Shown here piece by piece: positions 51,767-61,704 of a DNA stretch of 64,000 bases. The stretch spans positions 1 to 64,000 of the forward strand of contig NZ_FTOP01000009.1 of the NCBI RefSeq assembly GCF_900156785.1, read 5' to 3'. The notes beneath the pieces are model-generated. The model did not search any database. It saw nothing but the letters and a program-made list of their open reading frames with translations, and was not told the DNA's origin. The DNA comes from Belliella pelovolcani. GTDB lineage: Bacteria > Bacteroidota > Bacteroidia > Cytophagales > Cyclobacteriaceae. The translations under genes and the position numbers were made by a program. Positions within the stretch are counted from its first letter, which is position 1, and each line of letters opens with the position of its first letter.

Positions 51767-54526
51767 ATGGGAATTCAACCCGAAAATTCACTTGAATTGA
51801 ATCAAATCAAGCAGAGTCTTGATGCACAAAAAGCCCTGATGCGTCATGCTGAGATGGTGTCTGGTTTTGGTACTTGGGAGCTAGATCTCAAGACAAATGA
51901 ATTAACATGGAGTGATGGTGTTTTCTTGATATGTGAGTTTGAGCCACAGTCCTTTAAAGTGACTTTTGAAAGAGGTCTAGGTGTAATCCATCCTGATGAT
52001 CAGGCCATTGCCATTCAGGCTATGCAAGATACCATGAATACCGGAAAGGAATATAAAATTCAAAAGCGATTTCAGTTAGAAAATGGCAAAATAAAGCATA
52101 TACTTTCTAGGGGCTCTTTGATTAAAAATCCCGATGGAGAACCAGCCAAATTGATTGGTGTTTTTCAGGATATTACAGAAGCAATTGAGAATGAAAGAAA
52201 AATCCAAGAGACCTTAGATAATTACCAAACACTGATTGAAAATGTGGATGGGATTATTTGGGAAGCTGATGCCAATACTTTCGAATTTTCATTTGTAAGT
52301 CCACAAGTTCAAAGGATCCTTGGTTATTCACCAGAAGAATGGCTGAAGGAAAAGGATTTTTGGCTCAATCACATTCATCCAGAAGATAGAGATTATGCCT
52401 ACAGCTTTTGTAAGTCCAATATTGAGAATGGTAAAGACCATACTTTTGAATATAGAATGCAGAAAAAATCTGGGGAATACATTCTTCTGCAAGATAGGGT
52501 AGCTGTCCTCAAATCCAAGGGTAAGTCCAATAGATTGAAAGGGATATTGGTTGACATCAATAGTTCCTTTTTTAACCAAAAGCTAGAGCAGATGGAAAGG
52601 TCTGTGATGGAAAAAAGCATGGAAGTAGAGGCTACTCTTGAGGAAGTACTTACGCTTCAAATGAGGAAATTAGAAGAAATCTTCCCAGAGATGAGGGCAT
52701 CTACATTGAAGATTAAAAATGAGAAAATATATAACCTTGCCTCTCCTTCACTTTCTGCAGAATATCTTCAGTCGATAACAGGGCAACCGATTGGTCCCAG
52801 AGCAGGATCTTGTGGTACGGCAGCATTTTTACAAGAAGAAGTGATTGTTTCAGATGTGTCGACTGATCCGAGATGGGAGAATTATAGTCATCTTGGAAAG
52901 TTGTATGGTTTTCAAGCTTGTTGGTCAAGGCCTATTTTCAATAAGCAGGGTGAGGTTGTAGCTACTTTTGCTAATTATTATAATGAAAAACGTGAGCCAA
53001 GGCCAATTGAAAAGATTGCGATTAATCGAGCGCATCGCTTAGCATCTTTAATCCTAGAAAGGTATTCAGACTTAGCTCAAATCAAACATATCAATGAACT
53101 GAATGCTTTTATTTATAGAGCGACTAATGAAGCTGTTTACGAGTGGGATATTATGGAAGATAGCGTAAATTGGGGAGAGAGTTTTGAACGTTTTTTTGGA
53201 TATAAGCACAATGGAATATTCACATCTAAGGACTGGAATGCATTGATTCACCCGGATGATTTTGACGAGGTTTCAAAAGATATCACGGAGTTTATGAATA
53301 ATCCTGAAATTAGTAAACTAGAAAAAGGACACCGTTTACTAAAAAAAGATGGATCTATTGCTTTTGTTGAAGTAGTTGGATTTATCATCAGAAATGAATC
53401 AGGTGTGCCTACTAGGATGATTGGAATTCTCAGAGATGTCACCGAGACAAAAGAATTGAAACGACTTTTGGATACAGCTTCTGAAATGGCTAGAATTGGA
53501 GGCTGGGAGGTAGACTTAAATACGGGTAAAAATCAATGGTCAAAGATGACTAGGACTATCCATGAGGTTCCAGATGATCTTGAAATGACTATTGAATCAG
53601 GGCTTCAATTTTATAGAGAGGATGTCAGGAGTGAAGTTTCAGAATTAGTATATCGTTGTATTGATACTGGTGAATCCTTTGATTTTGAATTACCTATTAT
53701 AAGTTTTTTGGGGAATGAAAAATGGGCAAGGGTTATGGGGCAAGCAGACTTTTTAAATGGTAAGTGTGTCAGGATTTACGGTAGTTTTCAGGATATTACT
53801 GATAGAAAAATGTCCGAGTTCCAGATCGAGGAGCAAATCAAAGCTTTAGCAAAATCAAACCAAGAATTAGAACAGTTTGCTTATGTTGCTTCACATGACC
53901 TTCAGGAACCATTGAGAATGGTGACGAGCTTCCTTGCACTGATACAAAAGAAATATGGGCCGCTATTTGATACAAAAGGGAAGACTTATATAGAATATGC
54001 TATGGATGGTGCGGTGAGAATGCGCAGAATCATTCTGGATTTATTAGATTTTTCAAGAGTTGGAAGAAATGAAGAAGCTCCTGTCAAAATTGATTTGATG
54101 GCTGTCATAGAAGATGTGAAAAAGCTGCAAAAACAGGCTATTGAAGAAAATCATGCAATTATTGAGACTGATAATCTTCCACAAGTAATAGCCACCAAGC
54201 TTTCTGTAGAGCAAGTATTCAACAACTTGATTGGTAATGCCCTTAAGTATAGAAAACCAGATATCAATCCTGAAATCAAAATTAGTGCTAATGATATCGG
54301 AAAATTTTGGGAAATCGCAGTTTCTGACAATGGAATTGGTATCGAAAAGGAATACTTTGATAAGGTATTTGTTATTTTTCAGAGGCTTCATACCAAAGAA
54401 GAATATTCAGGAACTGGAATTGGACTAGCTATTGTGAAAAAAATCATTGATAATCTAGGAGGGAAAATCTGGCTGGAATCAGAAGTAGGAAAGGGTAGTA
54501 CTTTCTATTTTACTTTGCCAAAGTAA
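51767..54526 (+). CDS. PAS-PAS-GAF-PAS-PAS histidine kinase, separate from the array
   Basis: 919 residues, cytoplasmic: PAS (about 25-140), PAS (about 150-265), GAF (about 285-440; GPRAGSCGTAAFL, GFQACWSRPIF), PAS (about 445-565; ATNEAVYEWDI), PAS (about 570-685; MARIGGWEVDL), HisKA with ASHDLQEPLRM (about 695-765) and an ATPase domain (about 805-918) with N-box LIGNALKY, G1 DNGIGIE and G2 GTGIGLA. It is on the opposite strand, 20 kb from the array, but its core is the same type as the kinases there, so it is a dispersed paralogue. It has no receiver neighbour and ends at an intrinsic terminator. Confidence 0.94.
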   Translation: MGIQPENSLELNQIKQSLDAQKALMRHAEMVSGFGTWELDLKTNELTWSDGVFLICEFEPQSFKVTFERGLGVIHPDDQAIAIQAMQDTMNTGKEYKIQKRFQLENGKIKHILSRGSLIKNPDGEPAKLIGVFQDITEAIENERKIQETLDNYQTLIENVDGIIWEADANTFEFSFVSPQVQRILGYSPEEWLKEKDFWLNHIHPEDRDYAYSFCKSNIENGKDHTFEYRMQKKSGEYILLQDRVAVLKSKGKSNRLKGILVDINSSFFNQKLEQMERSVMEKSMEVEATLEEVLTLQMRKLEEIFPEMRASTLKIKNEKIYNLASPSLSAEYLQSITGQPIGPRAGSCGTAAFLQEEVIVSDVSTDPRWENYSHLGKLYGFQACWSRPIFNKQGEVVATFANYYNEKREPRPIEKIAINRAHRLASLILERYSDLAQIKHINELNAFIYRATNEAVYEWDIMEDSVNWGESFERFFGYKHNGIFTSKDWNALIHPDDFDEVSKDITEFMNNPEISKLEKGHRLLKKDGSIAFVEVVGFIIRNESGVPTRMIGILRDVTETKELKRLLDTASEMARIGGWEVDLNTGKNQWSKMTRTIHEVPDDLEMTIESGLQFYREDVRSEVSELVYRCIDTGESFDFELPIISFLGNEKWARVMGQADFLNGKCVRIYGSFQDITDRKMSEFQIEEQIKALAKSNQELEQFAYVASHDLQEPLRMVTSFLALIQKKYGPLFDTKGKTYIEYAMDGAVRMRRIILDLLDFSRVGRNEEAPVKIDLMAVIEDVKKLQKQAIEENHAIIETDNLPQVIATKLSVEQVFNNLIGNALKYRKPDINPEIKISANDIGKFWEIAVSDNGIGIEKEYFDKVFVIFQRLHTKEEYSGTGIGLAIVKKIIDNLGGKIWLESEVGKGSTFYFTLPK

Positions 54527-54554
54527 AAAGGCGTTGATTTTCTCAACGCCTTTT
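54526..54554. terminator. Bidirectional intrinsic terminator
   Basis: Arms AAAAGGCGTTGA (54526-54537) and TCAACGCCTTTT (54543-54554) are perfectly complementary with a 5-base loop and give a U-run in either direction. It separates the convergent kinase and peptidase genes, whose stops are 34 bp apart. Confidence 0.85.
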
Positions 54555-54559
54555 ATGAA

Positions 54560-56659
54560 TTATAACTTTTCTAACAAATCATCAATCTTCCTTTTCAAAT
54601 CTAAGATAGCATTTGCATAACGGTCGTCCCATTCTTGTAACCTTGCTGTAGATTTAAGCTCGATTTCGTATTGTATGCCTGGTAGAATCCAAGATGCATA
54701 GCCACTAAAAGGATCATTTGAAGCGTAAAGTGACCTGTACCAATTTCCAAAATACATACCCTTTGGGTCGATAAAAGATTTTTCCAATGATAATAGATCT
54801 TGATTGATAGCTTTAGCTTTTTTTGAATCGAATGTTCCACTTTCTAGTTTCTCAGCCAGCTGCTTGTCAAAATTTTCAGCACTTTCTTTTAGGCTGCTGA
54901 TTGCTTCAAGGGATTTCATAAATCCCCCAAAATCTTTTTCAAATCTTCTGATTTGATTGACAGCCCCACTGAAATGTCCCTCAAGGTCTTTTGCATAGCG
55001 ACTGACTTGATATGGAATAATGTCAGCATTGGCCAATCGCAGACTGATTATACCCACAAGCTGTTCTACTGCTCCACCCATTTTGAAGCTTGGGTCTGCA
55101 AATTTTTCGTAAAAATGTAGGTTGTCATAATTCGTGTGATAAAGTGTAGGTCCACTTGCACCACCACTCATCGAAGGAATACCAGCATGCATATAGAAAG
55201 CGATATGGTCCGAGCCACCACCTAGATTACCTATGCTAGGCTCTGATTGGTTTTTGGCCCATACTTCAAAGACCGTTTTGGAAGAATCAGGAAAACTAAC
55301 TGCCTTAGCAGATTCCATGATGATTTTTTTCAAGGTTGGTGAAGAAGAAGCACCGAAGTTTCGGCCTGACACTGCTGCGTCTAAGTTGATGTATGCGACA
55401 GCTTTGGCTCCAAGTTCATCTCTAAACTGCTCCACCCATTCAGTAGATCCAATGACTCCATGCTCTTCAGCATCCCAGTGTGCAATCAGAATAGATCTTT
55501 CAGGTCGCTGACCTGCTTTGGCTAATTTCCCCAAAGTTTCACTCAATGCCAGTAGCATGGCAGTACCACTGTTTGGATCGGTAGAGCCAAAAGACCAAGC
55601 ATCATAATGACAACCCAAGATGACCCATTCGTCAGGCTTACTACTTCCTTTGAGTGTGCCTACTACATTATTAGCACGGACAAACTCTCGTTTTTGATCA
55701 ACCTTAACGCGGACTTTTAGCTCCTTTCCACCTTCTAGCCTATAAGTGAATGGAAGGCCTCCTTGCCAGCCAGTAGGCACGGCTTGACCTTTCATTAGGG
55801 ACATGATTTCCTTGGCTGAACCATAAGGAATAGGGGTCACAGGAATGGTATGCAAACCTACTTCTTCTGGATTGAGTCTTTTGATTTTTTCCTTGCTATC
55901 CAAAGGCAATGCTGGTTCAAATGGTGTCAAGGCATCACCTGTCCAATCAACGGTAAGTAATGAACCTCTTTGTATGGAGGTCTCATTGTAAAAAATGCCA
56001 TCAGGATATGTCAAGCCTCGCATATAGCCTGAGTCTCCCGGGTCTGTATAGATTAGTAGTCCAGCAGCACCAGCAGCTTCTGCAAATTTGGCCTTAAATC
56101 CTCTAAAGTTTCCTCCATATCTAGCCAAGACTATTTTGCCTTTGACATCTATACCCAATTCTTTGAGTTTGTCAAAATCGGCTTTGGTGCCGTAGTTGGC
56201 ATAGACGATTTCTGCGGTGACATCACCACTTCCAGAGAAAGCATTCCAGCCTTTCCATAGCGCTGGATGATCAGCATATGGATCCTCTGCAACAAAATTT
56301 TCCTGTTGATTGAGAGGCATTCTAAAGGGCCTTACAATCTCTACAAGCGATTCTCCAGGTTCTTTGGAAAGATAAACATCATAAGGATGGACCTTCACTT
56401 CCCAGCCTGCTTCCTGCATAGCTTTGACCATATAGTCTTTGACTCTTTCGTTCGCCTCAGAACCAGCAGGGTGAGGCTCTGAAGTGATCGCTGTCAAATG
56501 CGTCTTGAACCGTCCAAAATCAACTTTATCCAAGAAAGTTTTTTCTAATTCTAATTGCTTGTCATTTGTATTTACTTGAAACCCATCTAGTCGCTGGGCG
56601 ACTGAGGTTTGGTAAAGAAATAGGCCAAGAATTGGGATGATTAATCGATGAATGCTCAT
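54560..56659 (-). CDS. M28 family peptidase with PA and TFR-dimer-like domains (PSMA-like)
   Basis: 699 residues: signal peptide (cleavage near SVAQ), a peptidase domain interrupted by a protease-associated domain (about 110-265; GKIVLARYGGNFRGFKAKFA) and a C-terminal helical TFR-dimer-like domain (about 575-695). Zinc ligands of family M28 can be placed: His in CHYDAWSFG, bridging Asp in TDPNSGTAM, the catalytic Glu pair in DAEEHG, Asp in NLDAAVSG and His in LYHTNYDN. This is the layout of glutamate carboxypeptidase II (PSMA). It is probably a periplasmic or exported carboxypeptidase/aminopeptidase that releases amino acids for uptake. A promoter candidate lies just upstream. Confidence 0.93.
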   Translation of the reverse strand: MSIHRLIIPILGLFLYQTSVAQRLDGFQVNTNDKQLELEKTFLDKVDFGRFKTHLTAITSEPHPAGSEANERVKDYMVKAMQEAGWEVKVHPYDVYLSKEPGESLVEIVRPFRMPLNQQENFVAEDPYADHPALWKGWNAFSGSGDVTAEIVYANYGTKADFDKLKELGIDVKGKIVLARYGGNFRGFKAKFAEAAGAAGLLIYTDPGDSGYMRGLTYPDGIFYNETSIQRGSLLTVDWTGDALTPFEPALPLDSKEKIKRLNPEEVGLHTIPVTPIPYGSAKEIMSLMKGQAVPTGWQGGLPFTYRLEGGKELKVRVKVDQKREFVRANNVVGTLKGSSKPDEWVILGCHYDAWSFGSTDPNSGTAMLLALSETLGKLAKAGQRPERSILIAHWDAEEHGVIGSTEWVEQFRDELGAKAVAYINLDAAVSGRNFGASSSPTLKKIIMESAKAVSFPDSSKTVFEVWAKNQSEPSIGNLGGGSDHIAFYMHAGIPSMSGGASGPTLYHTNYDNLHFYEKFADPSFKMGGAVEQLVGIISLRLANADIIPYQVSRYAKDLEGHFSGAVNQIRRFEKDFGGFMKSLEAISSLKESAENFDKQLAEKLESGTFDSKKAKAINQDLLSLEKSFIDPKGMYFGNWYRSLYASNDPFSGYASWILPGIQYEIELKSTARLQEWDDRYANAILDLKRKIDDLLEKL

Positions 56660-56684
56660 AAAATTTTTGTTGATCGTCAGAAAA

Positions 56685-56692
56685 CAAATATA
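56685..56692 (-). promoter_or_regulatory. Candidate promoter of the M28 peptidase gene
   Basis: Minus-strand TATATTTG is an exact TAnnTTTG, 26 bp before the ATG, with a TTG 23 bp further upstream. Spacing is slightly longer than the usual 19-21 bp. Confidence 0.4.
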
Positions 56693-56753
56693 TCCAAGCT
56701 ATCTTTATATAAAAGCAATTATTCTTTAATCGGAGAAATTAAATTTTGGAAAA

Positions 56754-57845
56754 ATGAAAAAGCTACTTGTTTGCACTGGAGGTGGAGATTGTCCTGGACT
56801 CAATGCAGTGATCAGAGGAATCTTCAAAGCTGCAAAAAAAACAAAAGAATGGGAAGTATATGGAAGTATTGAGGCATTTAATGGTGTGATGGCAGAACCA
56901 CCTTTTTTGATCAAGTTAAAGAAATCTAATGTTGGAGGTATTCATGTAAAAGGAGGGACTATTCTAAAGACGACCAACAAGGGAAACCCATTGCAATTCC
57001 CGGTTCAAGATGAAAATGGGGATATAGTTTTTGAAGACCGTACCGAGGCACTTTCTGAAAAAATCAAATCATTAGGCTTTGATGCAGTGATCAATATTGG
57101 TGGAGATGGCTCTCAAAAAATCTCGAATGCGCTTTTTAAACTTGGTGTTCCAATCATTGGCGTGCCCAAGACCATAGATAATGATCTTTCGGCGACAGAT
57201 ACGACTTTTGGTTTTCAGACAGCCGTTCAGATCGCTACAGATAGTTTTGATAAGTTGGTCACCACCGCAGAAAGTCATCATCGCGTGATGATCATGGAGG
57301 TGATGGGCAGAGATGCTGGCTGGATTGCGTTGCATACTGCTATAGCAGGAGGTGCAGAAGTCTGCCTCATACCTGAGATCCCTTATGATATCAACAAGGT
57401 CAAAGCTAAAATAGACAGTCGTTACGAAAAGGGGAGAGGTTTTGTCAATATTGTCATTGCAGAAGGAGCCAAGTCTAGAGGAGGTGAAGTAGTAGGCTCT
57501 GTACGAGAAACTGTTTCCGAGCATTTGAGGCTAGGAGGAGTAGCGTTTCAGCTTTCACATGAACTCAAGGCAGCAGGTTGCAAACCTGAAATTAGAGAGA
57601 CAGTTTTGGGACATATTCAAAGAGGAGGGACACCGATGGCATATGATCGAGTATTGGCTACGATGTTTGGAGTGAAGGCTTTTGAATTAGTTCAAGAGCA
57701 GAGGTTTGGTCAAATGGTTTCATTTAAAAACAATGACTATACAGCTGTCAGCTTAGAGGAAGCTGTAAAGGATTATAATTTTGTAGACCCAAATGGCTTC
57801 TTGGTCAAAGCAGCAAAAGCTATGGGGATGTCCTTTGGCGATTGA
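56754..57845 (+). CDS. pfkA: 6-phosphofructokinase
   Basis: 363 residues. CTGGGDCPGLNAVIRG (about 5-20) is the N-terminal nucleotide/phosphate loop, INIGGDGS (about 115-122) the ATP-binding GGDG, and PKTIDNDLSATDTTFGF (about 140-156) carries the catalytic Asp. It phosphorylates fructose 6-phosphate in glycolysis. The Gly in GGDG is the ATP-type residue, while the Lys before TIDND is found in pyrophosphate-using and mixed group III enzymes, so this is a group III-type PFK whose phosphate donor should not be assumed. It stands alone, divergent from the M28 peptidase gene. Confidence 0.94.
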   Translation: MKKLLVCTGGGDCPGLNAVIRGIFKAAKKTKEWEVYGSIEAFNGVMAEPPFLIKLKKSNVGGIHVKGGTILKTTNKGNPLQFPVQDENGDIVFEDRTEALSEKIKSLGFDAVINIGGDGSQKISNALFKLGVPIIGVPKTIDNDLSATDTTFGFQTAVQIATDSFDKLVTTAESHHRVMIMEVMGRDAGWIALHTAIAGGAEVCLIPEIPYDINKVKAKIDSRYEKGRGFVNIVIAEGAKSRGGEVVGSVRETVSEHLRLGGVAFQLSHELKAAGCKPEIRETVLGHIQRGGTPMAYDRVLATMFGVKAFELVQEQRFGQMVSFKNNDYTAVSLEEAVKDYNFVDPNGFLVKAAKAMGMSFGD

Positions 57846-57940
57846 GTGGTGTGTTGGAAATAAGATTTGATATACTAGTAAGACAAAAGATCCAAGAGTC
57901 AAGACATAAGATGAAAGACATGAATATTGAGGCATAATCA

Positions 57941-57972
57941 TTGACATAAGTTTTTCAAATAAATTAAATTTG
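57941..57972 (+). promoter_or_regulatory. Promoter of the AsmA-family gene
   Basis: TTG (57941-57943), a 21-bp spacer and TAAATTTG (57965-57972), a very good fit to the Bacteroidota promoter TTTG-N19-21-TAnnTTTG. Transcription should start near 57979, about 20 bp before the ATG. Confidence 0.5.
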
Positions 57973-57999
57973 TAGATCAAAGCTTTAAAGCTGTTATCG

Positions 58000-60900
58000 A
58001 TGAAGCATAAAAGATTACTGTATATATCCCTGTTTTTATTAATCCCTGTTTTAATTTTCGCGAGTTCTGTTTGGGTAGTTTACAGCAAGCAAAAAGACCT
58101 GACTCAAAGTGCAATAGCAAAAATTAATGAGGAATTTTTGGGGGTATTGACCATTGAAGACTCCCATATTTCTCCATTTGCTAATTTTCCTTATATCTCT
58201 ATTGATTTGCAGGGAGTCAAGTTTTTCGAAACCAAAGCAATGGATACAAAGCCCATTTATGAGGCCAATGATTTTTATTTGGGCTTCAATCTTTGGGATA
58301 TATTGAATGGAAGGTATTCCGTCAAGAAGCTCAAGATATCAAATGGCCACCTTGATGTAGTTCAGTATCAAGATGGACAAATCAATTTATTGTTGGCCAA
58401 GGGAATCGGTAATGAAGAAAAAGAAACTGAGGAGGATGATAGCTTTGCTTTTGAATTGGCTGGCGTCGAGCTGATTGACTTCGATATCAAGTTTTCAAAT
58501 TTGAGTAATGGCCAGGATTTGGTTTTTAACATCGCTAATCTCAATACATCACTTAAGATAGATGATGATCATATCTTACTAAATTTGATTTCAGATTTGG
58601 TATTTGATTTGGATCAAGATGGTGAGAATACATTTTTTGTCAATAAGCATCTTGCATTAGACCTGAACTTAGACTTCGAGAAAAAGCAGCAAAACCTTAA
58701 AATATCTCCATCCAAAGTTAGGCTAGAGGAGGCATTGCTGGCTGTGTCGGGCGATATCTTCCTTTTGGAAGAGGGTTTGGATATGGACATCAAGTTCAAT
58801 GGAGAAAAACCTGATTTCAATATTTTTGCGGCTTTTTTACCAAATGAGACTGGGGAGGCTCTGAAAAGATATAAAAATGAAGGGGAGGTGTTTTTTATTG
58901 GTTCTATCAAAGGAATAGCAGGAACTGGAGAAACCCCAGCTATTGCAGTGGAATTTGGAGCTGATAATGCTTATTTTTTGAATCCAAGTATTCAAAAGAA
59001 AGTGGATGAGCTGAGATTTTCTGGGTTTTTCACCAATGGTAAAGAAAGAAGTCTGAAAACTTCAGAAATACAATTGCAACATTTCCATGCTAGACCTGAT
59101 GAGGGGATTTTTCAGGGAAGGATGACTATTAGAAATTTTGAGGATCCTTATATCAAAATCAACCTCAATGCTGATCTGGATCTAGAGTTTTTGGGAGATT
59201 TTTTTGAAATTGAAGGGCTTAGGGGTATTCAAGGTCAAGTAGTCTTGGATATGGATTTTGATGAATTGATTGATTTGGACTTGCCACCTACTTCTATTTC
59301 AGGCGTAGAGAGTACTTTACAAAGCGAGCTTTTCTTGAAAAATCTATCTTTAGATATTCCAGGATATGATTTACCAGTCAAGAATGCGAATGCTTATGCC
59401 TACATGCGAAAGGGTAAGGTTGTATTAGATAATTTATCTTTCAAGATTGGGGGATCTGATTTCTTTTTTGCGGGTGATCTGAATGATATTAGTACCATTC
59501 TTCACCAGACAAATTCACCACTTAAAGTAAACTTCGAATCTAAGTCGAAACAAATCTTACTAGCTGAGATGATTCCAAGCTCAAGTGATAGTCTTATTAA
59601 TAATGAGCAAATCACTGATTTTCAGATAAAAATGGCTTTTGAAACTACAGGAAAAGATTTAATGAACTTTGAGTATCTACCAAAAGGTGAATTTTTTATA
59701 GATGATTTTTATGCCAAGCTAAAGCATTACCCTCATAGTTTCCATGATTTTCATGCGGATATTCTTATCCAAGATAATCACTTAGAAATTATTGATTTTA
59801 AAGGGGAAATTGATGATTCCGACTTTTTATTTACTGGCAAAGTTCAGAACTATAGGAAATGGTTTGAGGAAGTGAAACAAGGGGATTCTAGCTTTGAATT
59901 TGACTTGGTGTCCAAGAGATTACAATTGAGCGACCTTTTGACTTATCAGGGTGTGAACTACCTTCCAGAAGATTATAGCAACGAGGTAATTACTGACTTG
60001 AACTTAAAAGGGAGATTGGATTTGCATTATCAAGGAGTGTTTCAGTCAGCAGATTTTTATCTTGAAGATTTGGATGGAAAAATGAAAATCCATCCACTTA
60101 AGCTGCAGGATTTCAAAGGGAGAGTACATTATGAAGACAACTATCTGGCCATGGATAATTTTGGTGGAAAGATGGGGGTTTCTGATTTTGTTATTGATCT
60201 TGGTTACTACATTGGAACAAAGGATTCTTTAGCCTTAGCAAGTAAAAAAAGGAATTATTTCCGCATGAGAAGTAAAGTCTTGGATTTAGATGCATTGATG
60301 GGTTTTGAAGGCTTGGATAAAGAGACCAACCATCAAGATTCCTTTAATGTTTTCCAATTGCCATTTTCAGAAATGGATTTTAGCGCGGAATTAGGAAGGG
60401 TCAATTACCATACTTTCTGGCTTGAAGATGTAAAAGCGAAAGCAAGGACAACTGAAAATCATTTTTTGTATGTAGATACGCTTGGCTTGAGAGCAGCAGA
60501 TGGAACCTTAGGTATCAAAGGGTATTTCAATGGTTCCAATCCTGAGGAGATTTACTTTCATAGCGAAATGAAAGCGGATAAGCTTGACCTAGATAAGTTG
60601 CTATTTAAGTTTGAGAATTTTGGCCAGGATTATTTGATCAATGAAAATCTTCATGGACTAGTGAGTGGCACGATAAAAAGTAAATTTCTTGTCTATCCAG
60701 ATTTGACGCCGATTATTGACAAATCTGAAGCTTTGATGGACTTGACTGTTTATCAAGGGAGTTTGGTGAATTTTGCTCCTTTGGATGCCATGGCATCTTA
60801 TTTTGGCGACAGAAATCTCAGAAATGTACGTTTTGATACACTGAGCAATACTTTTGAGTTGAAAGGTGGTGTTCTCAATATCCCAAAGATGAATATCAAT

Positions 60901-61158
60901 TCAAGCCTTGGTTTCATTGAGCTTTCAGGTAGGCAAAGTTTGGATTTGAATATGGATTATTTCATCCGGGTACCTTTAGCGATGGTAACGCAAGTAGGCT
61001 TTAGAGCTTTGTTTGGAGGGAAAAATAAGAATGAAGTGGATCCTGATCAAGAGGATGCTATTGTCTATAGAGATCAGGACCGTAGAGTACGCTTTGTCAA
61101 TATCAACATGAAAGGGACTCCTGATGATTACAAAATTGCCCTTAGGAGGGATAGATAA
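58000..61158 (+). CDS. AsmA family protein (large inner-membrane-anchored periplasmic protein)
   Basis: 1052 residues: one N-terminal membrane helix (about 5-27), then a long strand-rich periplasmic region. The N-terminal part (INEEFLGVLTIEDSHISPFA, then SIDLQGVKFFE) and the C-terminal AsmA-like segment (about 800-1045; LGLRAADGTLGIKGYFNGSN, NIPKMNINSSLGFIELSGRQ) define the family. Large AsmA-like proteins such as TamB and YhdP form hydrophobic grooves between the membranes and carry lipids to the outer membrane; a similar role in outer-membrane lipid or envelope upkeep is the best guess. It stands alone, with its own good promoter, convergent with the next gene. Confidence 0.9.
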   Translation: MKHKRLLYISLFLLIPVLIFASSVWVVYSKQKDLTQSAIAKINEEFLGVLTIEDSHISPFANFPYISIDLQGVKFFETKAMDTKPIYEANDFYLGFNLWDILNGRYSVKKLKISNGHLDVVQYQDGQINLLLAKGIGNEEKETEEDDSFAFELAGVELIDFDIKFSNLSNGQDLVFNIANLNTSLKIDDDHILLNLISDLVFDLDQDGENTFFVNKHLALDLNLDFEKKQQNLKISPSKVRLEEALLAVSGDIFLLEEGLDMDIKFNGEKPDFNIFAAFLPNETGEALKRYKNEGEVFFIGSIKGIAGTGETPAIAVEFGADNAYFLNPSIQKKVDELRFSGFFTNGKERSLKTSEIQLQHFHARPDEGIFQGRMTIRNFEDPYIKINLNADLDLEFLGDFFEIEGLRGIQGQVVLDMDFDELIDLDLPPTSISGVESTLQSELFLKNLSLDIPGYDLPVKNANAYAYMRKGKVVLDNLSFKIGGSDFFFAGDLNDISTILHQTNSPLKVNFESKSKQILLAEMIPSSSDSLINNEQITDFQIKMAFETTGKDLMNFEYLPKGEFFIDDFYAKLKHYPHSFHDFHADILIQDNHLEIIDFKGEIDDSDFLFTGKVQNYRKWFEEVKQGDSSFEFDLVSKRLQLSDLLTYQGVNYLPEDYSNEVITDLNLKGRLDLHYQGVFQSADFYLEDLDGKMKIHPLKLQDFKGRVHYEDNYLAMDNFGGKMGVSDFVIDLGYYIGTKDSLALASKKRNYFRMRSKVLDLDALMGFEGLDKETNHQDSFNVFQLPFSEMDFSAELGRVNYHTFWLEDVKAKARTTENHFLYVDTLGLRAADGTLGIKGYFNGSNPEEIYFHSEMKADKLDLDKLLFKFENFGQDYLINENLHGLVSGTIKSKFLVYPDLTPIIDKSEALMDLTVYQGSLVNFAPLDAMASYFGDRNLRNVRFDTLSNTFELKGGVLNIPKMNINSSLGFIELSGRQSLDLNMDYFIRVPLAMVTQVGFRALFGGKNKNEVDPDQEDAIVYRDQDRRVRFVNINMKGTPDDYKIALRRDR

Positions 61159-61168
61159 AAGATAATAA

Positions 61169-61651
61169 TCAGAGAATAAGTTCTTTCTTTTTAGCTTGAT
61201 TTTCCATAAGATAACCTACTCCAAATCCTAAAGCCATACCCAAAGGTATCCACAATGCGAGATTGTCAGTAGCAGTACCTATGGAAACACCGATAGCGAC
61301 CATGAATACAGGTATAAATATCGCAACCCATTGACCCTTGCGTTGTAGTTTATATTTTTTATTGAGGTCTCTGAGCAACTGGTTTTTAGCTTTCACGAAA
61401 AGAGATCCATTCTGACTAGGTTCCGGCAGTTTTTTGACTATTTCTTCAAACTTTCCCATCCAGTAATCCTGCTCGTGAGAAGGTATAATCTTGCCAAATT
61501 TGTCAGGAAGTCTTTTAAGTATTCCTAATTCATACTGACGAATTTGATTCTCTCTATATCTTTTTTCCTTTTCTTCAATAAGCTGTCTATAGCTTAAGAT
61601 TCGTTTTTCAAATTCTGCTGTATCCATCTTTAAAACTTTGTTTTTATTCAA
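61169..61651 (-). CDS. Small membrane protein of unknown function
   Basis: 160 residues, or 152 if it starts at Met9 (MDTAEFEKRI, position 61627), which looks equally good. A charged helical N-terminal half (about 10-105; LIEEKEKRYRENQIRQYELG) is followed by two membrane helices (about 105-123 and 128-148) and a lysine-rich end. No family is recognised. Its stop is 10 bp from that of the AsmA-family gene, and it is divergent from the transporter gene. The arrangement of cytoplasmic coil and helix hairpin fits a membrane-tethered accessory protein, but no function can be given. Confidence 0.75.
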   Translation of the reverse strand: MNKNKVLKMDTAEFEKRILSYRQLIEEKEKRYRENQIRQYELGILKRLPDKFGKIIPSHEQDYWMGKFEEIVKKLPEPSQNGSLFVKAKNQLLRDLNKKYKLQRKGQWVAIFIPVFMVAIGVSIGTATDNLALWIPLGMALGFGVGYLMENQAKKKELIL

Positions 61652-61704
61652 AAAATGTAGACTTTATCGATTGGTTTTATATTATCACCCAAATTAATCA
61701 AAAT

